A stretch of DNA of 14,882 nt from JANOAR01 sp031411235 (GTDB lineage: Bacteria; Verrucomicrobiota; Verrucomicrobiia; Verrucomicrobiales; Verrucomicrobiaceae). Below, piece after piece: positions 6,817-14,872 of this stretch; the stretch's first letter is position 1, and the number at the start of each line of letters is the position of its first letter. The position numbers and the translations under genes are program-made. The stretch spans positions 1-14,882 of the forward strand of contig JANOAR010000011.1 of the NCBI GenBank assembly GCA_031411235.1, given 5' to 3'. A model generated the notes under the pieces. That model saw nothing but the letters and a program-made list of their open reading frames with translations. It searched no databases and was not told the origin of the DNA.

Positions 6817-7461
6817 CTACTTGGTAGCCGCAGGCTTCTTGGCTGCATCGGCAGCGGGTGCTGCGCCTTTGTCGTCGGGTTTGAGCGAGATCGTGGTGGG
6901 CCGCTGCATGTCGGGGGAGATGAGCCACTTGGACTTGTCTTTTTCGTCTTGGACGAAGGAGATGAAAACCAACTCAATGATGCGTTGATCGACGACCTCC
7001 TGGCTGGTGCGCACGACGAGGTGGGCGATGCTGTCCTCCGCCTCACCAACCACGCCGAGGACATCCACTTTCAATGAGGCTTTTTTTTGTTTAATCAGCT
7101 CGGGCGTGGTGCTCGCAGGGTTGTGGAAGTACTTCCGATCGGCCACAAAAAAATCGACTGCCGACATTTTTTCGATGTCGCGGATGTCCTTCACGCCCAG
7201 TTGCTCCAGCACAGCGGTTTCGTCGCTCATGGTCGGGGCGCGCTTCAGGCGTTCCAGGGTATCGCGCCGCTTACGTTCGATGGATTCAGGCAGAATCATC
7301 TGCGCCGCCGCTTTCCAGTCCTGATCCACGACGCACTCGAAATATTTTTTTACCAGCGCAGCGGTGGGATGCGTGGGGGGGAGATTGCTAGCGGTGGCCA
7401 TTGTGGGCAACACGGCAAGGGCAAAGCAGGCGAGACGAGCAAGTGGGCTGGGGGCGGGCAT
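6817..7461 (-). CDS. Secreted or periplasmic protein of unknown function
   Basis: A 214-residue protein with a signal peptide (residues 1-25, hydrophobic core LARLACFALAVLPTM, cleavage near ATA-SN). The mature part begins PTHPTAALVKKYFECVVDQDWKAAAQMI, which resembles the first helices of NTF2-like or DUF4878-like export lipoprotein folds, and has alternating strands further on (KASLKVDVLGVVG, SIAHLVVRTSQEV, IIELVFISFVQDEKDKSKWLIS). The last 25 residues are Ala/Lys/Pro-rich and disordered. No catalytic motif is seen. An AGGA sequence at 7470-7473 stands eight bases before the ATG, the best Shine-Dalgarno in the window. It precedes the Lpt permease gene, suggesting an envelope role, but this is only by context. 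The NTF2-like suggestion is weak. Confidence 0.7.
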   Translation of the reverse strand: MPAPSPLARLACFALAVLPTMATASNLPPTHPTAALVKKYFECVVDQDWKAAAQMILPESIERKRRDTLERLKRAPTMSDETAVLEQLGVKDIRDIEKMSAVDFFVADRKYFHNPASTTPELIKQKKASLKVDVLGVVGEAEDSIAHLVVRTSQEVVDQRIIELVFISFVQDEKDKSKWLISPDMQRPTTISLKPDDKGAAPAADAAKKPAATK

Positions 7462-7555
7462 GACGGTAATCCTAGCGGGCGGGGGGTGATCGGGAAAGAG
7501 ATAAAGCAGAAACGGGCGGGCGTGGTTTTAGTCGCGGCACACTAGACCGTCAAAT

Positions 7556-7581
7556 AAGAAGCCCGCGAGCGGCGTTCTTTT
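7556..7581 (+). promoter_or_regulatory. Hairpin with T-rich tail between divergent genes
   Basis: AAGAA (7556-7560) pairs with TTCTT (7575-7579) and GCC (7561-7563) with GGC (7571-7573), with one bulged G and a seven-base loop, followed by TT. It resembles a weak terminator on the plus strand, yet no plus-strand gene ends upstream. It could be an attenuator in the rhomboid leader, or chance. Confidence 0.25.
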
Positions 7582-7656
7582 ACCTTGGATGAGCGGTGGA
7601 TTTATGGCACAACAGGCTACGCCTCCCTCCCCTCGCCCCTGCCCCTATTTTTTCCA

Positions 7657-8676
7657 ATGCTTGACGACCGCGACTACATGCGACGCCCCACTAGCAGCAG
7701 ACCTGCCTGGATGGCGAACTGGAACGCTCTGTACACGATCATCGCCCTGAACGTGCTGGTGTTCTTGGCACAGCATTATTTCACCGTAGGCGTCGAGCAG
7801 AAACCCAACTTCAAGACGGGTGAATTAGAACTGTTCAGCCTCGGCGGCGTGAGCCTGGATGGCCTGCGTGATGGTCATGTGTGGACACCCTTCACCTACA
7901 TGTTTGTGCATGGCGGGCTCATGCATCTCCTTGGTAACATGTTGCTCATCGGTTGGGCAGGCTCACGGGTTATTGCCTTGCTCGGGTCGCGGCAGTTCTT
8001 GCTCATTTACTTTGGCGGCGGCCTTGTGGGCGCTGCCTTTCAGCTCGTGGTCTCAGGCTTGCAGCACCAGTTCGCGACGCCCATCATCGGGGCTTCGGCC
8101 TGCGCCTTTGGCCTGCTATTCGCCCTTGCCGCCATGCTGCCGCATGAGCGCATCACCTTGCTGCTGTATTTCATTATCCCCGTCAACCTACGCCTCTGGA
8201 CGCTGGCCACGGGTTTGATGGTCATCGAAACCTTCCTCGGCCTCACCTCGGCTTTGTCAAATACGGCGGCGGGGATGTGGGGCGGCATTGCCTACTTTGC
8301 TCATGTTGGCGGTGCTCTCGCAGGCTGGTATGTCGTGCGACTGCTCGGCTACGGCGGCAGCCCGATGACCTATGAACGCCTGTGGCGGCAGCAAGCCATC
8401 GCCCGCCAACCCAAGCGTCAGCGAGTCAGCAGCGCCGCTCGCCGAGTCCGCGCCGCTACCCCCGAGATGGATATGGACGCCGCTCGCCGCAAGCAACCAG
8501 CGACACGTAAAGCCCGCCCCACGCTCTCGATGATTGAGGAAGTGGACGCCGTACTCGATAAAATAAGCATCCACGGCATGAGCAGTCTCTCCGACGAAGA
8601 GCGCCGCCTGCTCGACATGGCCAGCCGTGAAATCGCGCAGCGCGATCAAGCCCGCAAAGATAGCGCGAAGCTTTGA
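7657..8676 (+). CDS. Rhomboid family intramembrane serine protease with variant GASA motif
   Basis: A polytopic membrane protease that cuts within or near membrane helices; the substrate is unknown. From the chosen start the protein has 339 residues. Visible rhomboid features: MFVHGGLMHLLGNMLLIGW (His85, His90, Asn94, forming the oxyanion side), GASACAFGLLFAL with the nucleophile Ser147, and FAHVGGALAG with catalytic His216. The usual motif is GxSG; here the last Gly is Ala. Residues about 237-290 are a very basic, Arg-rich cytosolic linker, and the end (IEEVDAVLDKISIHGMSSLSDEERRLL) looks like the small C-terminal domain seen on many rhomboids of Bacteroidetes and PVC bacteria. The frame extends upstream to an ATG at 7585, but I chose 7657 (MLDDRDYMRR) because the extra 24 residues are low-complexity and such proteins tend to begin with a DRDYM-like motif. 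An ATG at 7678 is also possible. It is divergent from the secreted protein gene. Confidence 0.85.
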   Translation: MLDDRDYMRRPTSSRPAWMANWNALYTIIALNVLVFLAQHYFTVGVEQKPNFKTGELELFSLGGVSLDGLRDGHVWTPFTYMFVHGGLMHLLGNMLLIGWAGSRVIALLGSRQFLLIYFGGGLVGAAFQLVVSGLQHQFATPIIGASACAFGLLFALAAMLPHERITLLLYFIIPVNLRLWTLATGLMVIETFLGLTSALSNTAAGMWGGIAYFAHVGGALAGWYVVRLLGYGGSPMTYERLWRQQAIARQPKRQRVSSAARRVRAATPEMDMDAARRKQPATRKARPTLSMIEEVDAVLDKISIHGMSSLSDEERRLLDMASREIAQRDQARKDSAKL

Positions 8677-8814
8677 AGTATTACGGTGCGTCGCTGCTGG
8701 TTGCTGGCTTCAGCCTTTTGACTTGTTCCGCTCATTTGCGCTTTCCAAGCCCGCACCTCCATCTAAAATCCGCGCTCCATTTCCCCAGCTAAACTCAACT
8801 AACACACATCCTAA

Positions 8815-9837
<1,023 letters not shown>

Positions 9838-9862
9838 AAAGCCGATGGACTGAGTCCAGTGG

Positions 9863-9895
9863 AAGGATGCTGGAGCGATCCAGCATCCTTTTCTT
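9863..9895 (+). terminator. Strong Rho-independent terminator
   Basis: AAGGATGCTGGA (9863-9874) pairs perfectly with TCCAGCATCCTT (9879-9890) around a GCGA tetraloop and is followed by TTCTTC. It lies 26 bp after the TIM-barrel gene. The opposite-strand gene ends at 9919, but read from that side no T-run follows the stem, so it mainly serves the plus strand. Confidence 0.9.
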
Positions 9896-9918
9896 CATCG
9901 GCCTGGGCGCTGCTGCGC

Positions 9919-11364
9919 TCAGGCTCCGCGACTCAGCCCCGCGAAGTAAACGCGAGCGCTCTCGGCCACGCCATACGAAGTCTCCTGCGGACTGAGGTCA
10001 TCGGTCTTGATGCGGATGTCGGCGAGGCCTTTGTAGAGGTCGAAGCGTGCGGCCATGAGTCGCTCAAGTTTAGCCTTGGGGTCATCCTCTGCGTTGAGCA
10101 AGGGGCGGTCGTAACTATTGAAGGTACGGCGATGCAGGGTGGTGGTGCTCGCGTCGAGCCAGACGACATAGCCGAGGTGCTTCAGCAGCGCGAGATTATG
10201 CGACTGGGTGACGATGCCGCCGCCCGTCGCGATGATGTGCCCGCGCCGCCCGAGTAGGCTACGCAGCGCAGCGCTCTCGAGCAGGCGGAAGGCTGCCTCG
10301 CCATCGCGTTCAAAGATTTGCGCGATGCTGCAACCTGCCTGCTCAGTGATGAGCGCATCGGTATCGAGGAACTGAAACCCAATCTTCTGCGCGACGATGC
10401 GCCCGATGGTGGTCTTGCCACTGCCCATGAGGCCGATGATGACGATGTTGGGGCTGCGCGGGAGTTTGCCCGTCTCGCTCTGTACGAGGTCGAGGATGGA
10501 GGGCACGAGATGCAAATCGTTGTCGATGGCGCTCTGGTAGCTGGGGTAGAGCGGTGCCCAGCCCGTGGCGAGCAGCTTGGCGTTGCTCACTTGTTTATGC
10601 GTCCAGCCGCGCTTGCGATCTTCTTTCGGTGGCACGGCGGGCGGGAGATTTTGGCCGAACTTCAGGCACAGCCACTCATAGGTTTCGCGCTGGGTTTCAG
10701 GCGTGCTGTCGGCGATGTTGTAGATGCCGCTGGCCTGGGTTTGCAAGAGATGCGCGAGGGCGCTGGCAGCGTCGTCACGATGAATTTGGTTGATGCAGCG
10801 CCCCTGGGCTGCATTGCCCTCGATGCTGGCTTTACCTTCGAGCAGGTTCTTCAAAACAAAGCTGCGCCCAGGGCCATAGATGCCTGCGAGCCGCGCGACG
10901 ATACCACCACGCGCCAGCACCAACGCCTCTGTCGAACGAAGGATGCGGCCTGTATCGCGCTCGGGCTCAGCAGGGCTCGTCTCGGTGACGACGCTGCCAT
11001 CTACTTGCGGATACACACTGCTGCTGCTGGTGAACACCAAGCGGGCGTTGGGGAAGGTAGCAGCGAGATGCGCCATGCCCTGCTGATACACCGCGCGATA
11101 GACTTCGGCTCCGCCGCGACTGGAGCTAGCGCAGTGGACGACCGTGTCGATGGGCTCACCAGCGAGGGCTTGCACCGCAACGGCATCGCTGATGTCGCAA
11201 GCCGCCACGCGCCAGGGTTTTATAGCACCCAGTCGTGCCGCCGAATCAGGCGAGTGAGTGAGCCCCAGCACCCGATGCCCAGCCGCATGAAGTAGGTCAG
11301 CCAAAGGCTCGCCGATGTAACCACAACCTGCGATAAGGATCATACTTGGCTCAACTCCAGGCAT
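9919..11364 (-). CDS. Fusion: atypical SDR epimerase + shikimate kinase
   Basis: One uninterrupted frame of 481 residues encodes two enzymes. Residues about 8-290 are an NAD(P)-binding short-chain dehydrogenase of the extended/atypical type (YeeZ-like): GCGYIGEPLA (13-22), VVHCASSS (75-82), FTSSSSVYPQ (111-120) with Tyr118 but no Lys four residues later, and RLAGIYGPGR (158-167). Residues about 305-475 are a complete shikimate kinase, which phosphorylates shikimate with ATP in the aromatic amino acid pathway: Walker A GLMGSGKTTIG (311-321), LDTDALI with Asp334/Asp336, GEAAFRLLE with Arg360, ATGGGIV (379-385), lid RPLL with Arg420, and Arg440 in RFDLY. The linker 290-305 has no usable start codon, so a separate kinase is unlikely. 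The given start is the first ATG; ATG at 11343 (MILIAGCGYIG) begins directly at the Rossmann strand, has a GGAG 11 bases upstream and may be the true start. It lies 38 bp downstream of the amidase gene on the same strand. Confidence 0.85.
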   Translation of the reverse strand: MPGVEPSMILIAGCGYIGEPLADLLHAAGHRVLGLTHSPDSAARLGAIKPWRVAACDISDAVAVQALAGEPIDTVVHCASSSRGGAEVYRAVYQQGMAHLAATFPNARLVFTSSSSVYPQVDGSVVTETSPAEPERDTGRILRSTEALVLARGGIVARLAGIYGPGRSFVLKNLLEGKASIEGNAAQGRCINQIHRDDAASALAHLLQTQASGIYNIADSTPETQRETYEWLCLKFGQNLPPAVPPKEDRKRGWTHKQVSNAKLLATGWAPLYPSYQSAIDNDLHLVPSILDLVQSETGKLPRSPNIVIIGLMGSGKTTIGRIVAQKIGFQFLDTDALITEQAGCSIAQIFERDGEAAFRLLESAALRSLLGRRGHIIATGGGIVTQSHNLALLKHLGYVVWLDASTTTLHRRTFNSYDRPLLNAEDDPKAKLERLMAARFDLYKGLADIRIKTDDLSPQETSYGVAESARVYFAGLSRGA

Positions 11365-11385
11365 CGTTGTTTTGGATATTGGTCA

Positions 11386-11406
11386 TTCCTAATTCCTAAT
11401 TCCTAA
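11386..11406. repeat. Tandem heptamer repeat, three units
   Basis: TTCCTAA is repeated three times head to tail at 11386-11392, 11393-11399 and 11400-11406. On the minus strand this is TTAGGAA three times; it overlaps the stop codon of the amidase gene (11403-11405) and lies just upstream of the fusion gene. Each unit contains AGGAA, which resembles a Shine-Dalgarno. Confidence 0.85.
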
Positions 11407-12809
11407 TTTCTGCGCTTCGCCCGGTAGTAGTTGATCAGCCCCTGCGCGACACCCTCAGCGTAGTCGTCGATGATGCTCGGCATGAGTCGGCCATTGACCA
11501 ACGTGCGCCCCGCATACTGGCCTAGCCGCATTCGATTATAGGTCTCTTGGTTGTTCATCACATAAGGCTCCAAGTAGATGACGGGGCAGCGATACAGGCG
11601 GTTGGCCAGGAGATTGCGAGCATAAACATAGGGCGTGCTGCCGACGTGGCGGGCCTGCCCCTGGGTGTAGATGTAAGGGTCGAGTCGAGTGGCGGTGGCC
11701 ATGCCTTTGGCGACCTCTTCAGCGAGCGGCAGTTCTTCATCGACGACGCGGCTAAAGAGGCGCTGAAGCATCTCGTAGCGCACATCCTGGAGTTGCAGTT
11801 CATCGGGCGCGTAGCAGCCATTGATGAGGGTGTGGAAATGATTCACCGGTGAGTACTGCGGCGCTGTGGCGTTGCCCCAAGGCTCCGCATTAAAATGAAG
11901 GCAGAGCACGAGATCTGGCTTGAGCACTTCATTAACTTTTTTTGCCCGTGCTCGGATCTCGCTGACGCGGTAGAAGAGCTTCTCCGCCTGCCACTGCACG
12001 GTGAACATTTTCGCTTGGCCTTCGAGCCCAGCGTAGCTCTCGACGGGCTGCGGCACGCCCAGTTCCGCGAGGGTGCGAATGGCGAGTTCATGGAAGTCCA
12101 CAGGGCGCGTCGTCGTCACAGGCTCCTCGGTATCGCGGACGAGAAAGACCTGTGCCCCTTCGGCTTCTAGCTTTGTTTTGACCAGCTTCGCCACTTGCAG
12201 TGAGGACTCACCCTCCATGATGCGCTCGCCAGTTTGGAAGCTCAGCAAGCGCTCCTCCATGAGTGCATAAGCACCGCCGATGTGCCCTGGGTCGATGGCG
12301 ATGCGCAGGTCGGAGAGCAAGGCGCGACCTGCGGCAGGCGCGAGTTCCGCAGCCTTGCGCCAGTAGCGCGGCATCGCAGCGGGCTGCTCCGTGGCCTGAC
12401 GAAATAAGATGCGCTGCGTCGTCGGGGAGATGAGGCCCGTGCTCACCTCCAGCGTGTCGATGCCCTGCTGCCAGGGAGCGGGCAGGCTGCGAGCATCGGA
12501 AAAAATCGTCGAGTAGGCATCGTCAAATTCTTTGGCCGTGAGCACCTTCGAGCACGCCTTGGCCAGCGCCGTCCAGTCCATCGTTTCGGCCAAAGGACTG
12601 ATTTTACCCAGCATCGCGCTAGGGGACGGCACAGGCACCGTGGGCGGTGTCGCCAGTGCTGCGACTGGCGGCGGTGGAGCCACAGGCGTTGATTGCGCCA
12701 GCGCCGAGGCCGCCAAAATACATGCCGCAGTGCCGCAAAGGAAGAGTGTGAAGTGTCGATGTGCGAGGCCCATAGGTGCGAGCATAGACTTGCTACTCGC
12801 CTGAATCAT
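11403..12809 (-). CDS. Exported N-acetylmuramoyl-L-alanine amidase (Amidase_3)
   Basis: A zinc amidase that cuts the bond between N-acetylmuramic acid and L-alanine in peptidoglycan, used in cell separation or wall turnover. An export signal is present (core FTLFLCGTAACILAASALAQS, about 20-40), then a Pro/Ala-rich linker, an unassigned helical part (about 75-160) and the Amidase_3 catalytic domain (about 165-465). Zinc ligands are His176 in AIDPGHIGG, Glu201 in EGESSLQVAKL and His305 in LCLHFNAEP; Glu413 in PVIYLEPYVMNN is the catalytic glutamate. The domain has a longer insertion than E. coli AmiC between the second and third ligands. The longest frame is given, but ATGs at 12785 and 12773 are as likely: 12773 (MGLAHRHF) gives a normal signal peptide and leaves 59 bp instead of 23 bp before the divergent gene. 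It heads a two-gene unit with the SDR-shikimate kinase fusion. Confidence 0.85.
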   Translation of the reverse strand: MIQASSKSMLAPMGLAHRHFTLFLCGTAACILAASALAQSTPVAPPPPVAALATPPTVPVPSPSAMLGKISPLAETMDWTALAKACSKVLTAKEFDDAYSTIFSDARSLPAPWQQGIDTLEVSTGLISPTTQRILFRQATEQPAAMPRYWRKAAELAPAAGRALLSDLRIAIDPGHIGGAYALMEERLLSFQTGERIMEGESSLQVAKLVKTKLEAEGAQVFLVRDTEEPVTTTRPVDFHELAIRTLAELGVPQPVESYAGLEGQAKMFTVQWQAEKLFYRVSEIRARAKKVNEVLKPDLVLCLHFNAEPWGNATAPQYSPVNHFHTLINGCYAPDELQLQDVRYEMLQRLFSRVVDEELPLAEEVAKGMATATRLDPYIYTQGQARHVGSTPYVYARNLLANRLYRCPVIYLEPYVMNNQETYNRMRLGQYAGRTLVNGRLMPSIIDDYAEGVAQGLINYYRAKRRN

Positions 12810-12832
12810 CCTCTAAGTGGACGACCCGACAC

Positions 12833-13699
12833 ATGGACACCGCCGAAGCCCCTCCCCACTCCTCCGCCACAGCCACCGACTCACCCGATACTGCCGCCAC
12901 CATACGCCTTTTATTTTTAGGCGATGTCGTCGGTGAGCCAGGCCGCAAGGCCGTGGGTGAGTGCCTGCCCAAGATGAAGACCGAGCTGAACGTAGATTTC
13001 GCCATCGTCAATGGAGAGAACTCTGCTGCTGGCCGTGGCATCACCCCCAAGCTCTGCATCGGCCTCATGCGCGCGGGAGCCGCCGTGGTGACCACGGGCG
13101 ATCACATCTGGGATCAAATAGAAATCATCCCCTTTCTCCCCACCGAGCCACGGCTACTGCGCCCGCTGAACTTTCCCGCAGGCACACCCGGCGCAGGCTA
13201 CGTGGTGCTCGAAACAAAGAAAGGCAAGGTAGCCGTCATCAACCTCATGGGCCGCGTATTCATGCGCGATCACTTGGAAAACCCCTTCACCGTCATCACC
13301 GCCGCGATCGAGGAAATACGCCAAGAGACCGAAGTCATCTTTGTCGATTTCCATGCCGAGGCCACCAGTGAAAAGGTGGCGATGGGCTGGCATTTGGACG
13401 GCATGGTTTCAGCCGTCGTCGGCACCCACACGCATGTGCCCACCGCCGATGAACGCATCCTACCACTAGGCACCGCCTACCTCAGCGACGCTGGCATGTG
13501 CGGCCCCGAGGATTCCATCATCGGCAGCCAGATCGAGCCTGTGCTGGAAAAATTCCACACCCAGATGCCCACACGTTTCGGCATTGGCCGGGGCCGCGTA
13601 AGGATCAATGCTGTGCTCATCGAAGTCGAGATCGCCACAGGCCGCGCACTGAGCATCGAGCGTGTGGTGCGGTACTGGAGCGAGGCAGGGATGGCTTAG
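12833..13699 (+). CDS. YmdB-family metallophosphoesterase (cyclic nucleotide phosphodiesterase type)
   Basis: A 288-residue binuclear metal phosphoesterase of the YmdB family. Bacillus YmdB hydrolyses 2',3'-cyclic nucleotides and affects biofilm and sporulation; the role here is inferred from the family only. Motifs: FLGDVVGEPGR (Asp31), IVNGENSAAGRGIT (Glu62), TTGDHIWD (Asp90-His91), VDFHAEATSEK (His174), VVGTHTHVPTADERILP (His199, His201) and GTAYLSDAGMCGP. All expected metal residues are present except that the usual Asn of GNHTWD is Asp90. The catalytic His (His91) is kept. Residues 1-24 are a Pro/Ala/Thr-rich extension before the first strand, with no internal ATG to replace the start, so the extension may be real or the start may be a rarer codon. 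It is divergent from the amidase gene with a very short gap. Confidence 0.88.
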   Translation: MDTAEAPPHSSATATDSPDTAATIRLLFLGDVVGEPGRKAVGECLPKMKTELNVDFAIVNGENSAAGRGITPKLCIGLMRAGAAVVTTGDHIWDQIEIIPFLPTEPRLLRPLNFPAGTPGAGYVVLETKKGKVAVINLMGRVFMRDHLENPFTVITAAIEEIRQETEVIFVDFHAEATSEKVAMGWHLDGMVSAVVGTHTHVPTADERILPLGTAYLSDAGMCGPEDSIIGSQIEPVLEKFHTQMPTRFGIGRGRVRINAVLIEVEIATGRALSIERVVRYWSEAGMA

Positions 13700-14044
13700 C
13701 TCACATGATCAAGATGCAGCGAATTTGCAGCACGAGATTAAGGAACGAGTTACGGCGCTGGAAACATCGTGAAACTAAGGAAGAGCGCAGCTTTGCGCAG
13801 ACCTTTATCCGTGCTCACCATCTCCGTCTCGCCAGCTCGCCTAGCGGCGCGATGTGCAGACCGTCATTCGTTCTGAGGAAGATCGGTGGGCTATGCCCAA
13901 GGCCGTTAAGCAATGCTGGCACATTTGAAAGCAAAGCGTAGGGAGGCGCAGCAGCACCCAGCGCTCTGTGTTGCGGCGAAGCCCCCGGACTGCGGTGGCA
14001 AGTGCTGAGTCTTACCCACATCTCAGAAGATACAGCTTGTACAA
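13700..14044. other. Non-coding, repeat-like stretch before the transposase remnant
   Basis: About 345 bp without a convincing gene. A plus-strand frame from 13705 (79 codons) and a minus-strand frame at 13815-14183 are open, but both have odd composition and no ribosome binding site; the minus frame also runs into the transposase remnant. From memory, the segment about 13820-14000 resembles a kind of intergenic repeat that produces spurious ORFs in verrucomicrobial genomes; this is not checked. An inverted repeat pairs GAAGATAC (14026-14033) with GTATCTTC (14057-14064), extended by three more pairs after one mismatch, and its loop holds the palindrome TTGTACAA (14037-14044). This may be an end or promoter of the insertion sequence. 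Confidence 0.4.
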
Positions 14045-14852
14045 TGGTTGCAGTGGGTATCTTCAGAGGGGTGTCTTCATTATCTCCAGCAGCGCCTCCA
14101 ACGTATCCGAACACCTTCCACACCCATGCGCAGCAAGCCTTGGAGGAATTTGGAAGTATTGAACTTGGCGACTTGCGTAGCAACCGGCGCTTGGTTCAGG
14201 TCTTCGGCTTGATGCTCAACTCTCCTGGCAAATCCATCCCGCAATGCACGCACAGCGTGGCTGAGGCCAAGGCCTTTTACCGACTGCTCGATCACGACGT
14301 AGTCACCGACGAGCGGCTCTTCGACGTGCATTGCAGCAGCGTGCTCAAGCGTGCTCGCGCCAGCGACTGCACGGTGCTGCTCGCCATCCAAGACACCACT
14401 ACCTGCAACGATGAGACTCACGCATCGGTCAATGGACTGGGCTCCATCTCCAGCAATCCTACGAGTTGCACATCGAGGCCCAACAGCATCGCGACCAAGG
14501 CCTCGGGCTGCTCGTACGTTCGCAGCACAATCGCACCCTTGTCGATGAGGAAGCGCAGATGTGGGATCAGCTAGCACAAAGCCCGAGCCTGGGCGGCGTG
14601 ACGTACAAGCTACCGCGCAGCCAGGGGCAGAAAACACGCGGTGCCAGCCTCCAAGTGCGAGTGCTCCAAGTGCCCATCGCCGTGCCCATCACCGTGCCCG
14701 CGCACAAAGCCAAATATCAAAAAATGACCACGCCCGTACAGGCAGTGATCATTGAGTTAAACCCGAACGCCGCGTTTCAACGGTGGTTAGCTTCGGCAAA
14801 GCTCGAGTCTCAGGCGGTTTGGCGACGGCGGGACTGTATTGAAGAATACTGA
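14045..14852 (+). pseudogene. IS4/Tn5-family transposase remnant, internally deleted and frameshifted
   Basis: The first part (frame of 14002-14574) matches the N-terminal DNA-binding domain and start of the catalytic core of Tn5-like transposases: EEFGSIELGDLRSNRRLV, IPQCTHSVAEAKAFYRLLDHDVV, and LLAIQDTTTCND with the first catalytic Asp. After GLGSI (about 14445) the frame stops making sense, and the family pattern resumes one frame over from about 14451: SYELHIEAQQHRDQGLGLLVRSQHNRTLVDEE, then LGGVTYKLPRSQGQKTRGASLQVR and VQAVIIELNPN. Compared with Tn5 transposase the piece between, including the second catalytic Asp region (CDREADIH in Tn5), is missing, so roughly 60-100 residues were lost together with a frame change. 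After about 14765 similarity ends, and the catalytic Glu region is not found; a stop comes at 14850. The 5' end is uncertain (ATG at 14045 is one option). It cannot encode an active transposase. Confidence 0.75.
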
Positions 14853-14872
14853 GCCCGCCGTCGCAAAGCCGC
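14814..14872. repeat. Long bulged hairpin at the right edge
   Basis: GCGACGGCGGG (14822-14832) pairs perfectly with CCCGCCGTCGC (14854-14864). Below it, TTT (14818-14820) pairs with AAA (14865-14867) after a bulged G14821, and GCGG (14814-14817) with CCGC (14869-14872) after a bulged G14868. At the top GTATT (14836-14840) pairs with AATAC (14845-14849) around a GAAG loop. There is no T-run, so it is not a standard terminator. It lies just after the transposase remnant and may be a REP-like or mobile-element end. Confidence 0.55.

Noticed and set aside
10318..11295. Plus-strand ORF of 325 codons opposite the fusion gene
   Set aside because: Long but antisense to a gene with two fully recognisable enzyme domains; no motif of its own.
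14756..14872. An integron attC site (GTTAAAC at 14756 fits the GTTRRRY core, with a bulged hairpin downstream)
   Set aside because: The matching RYYYAAC box and the L-box arrangement are not found around the hairpin, and no cassette array or integrase is visible.
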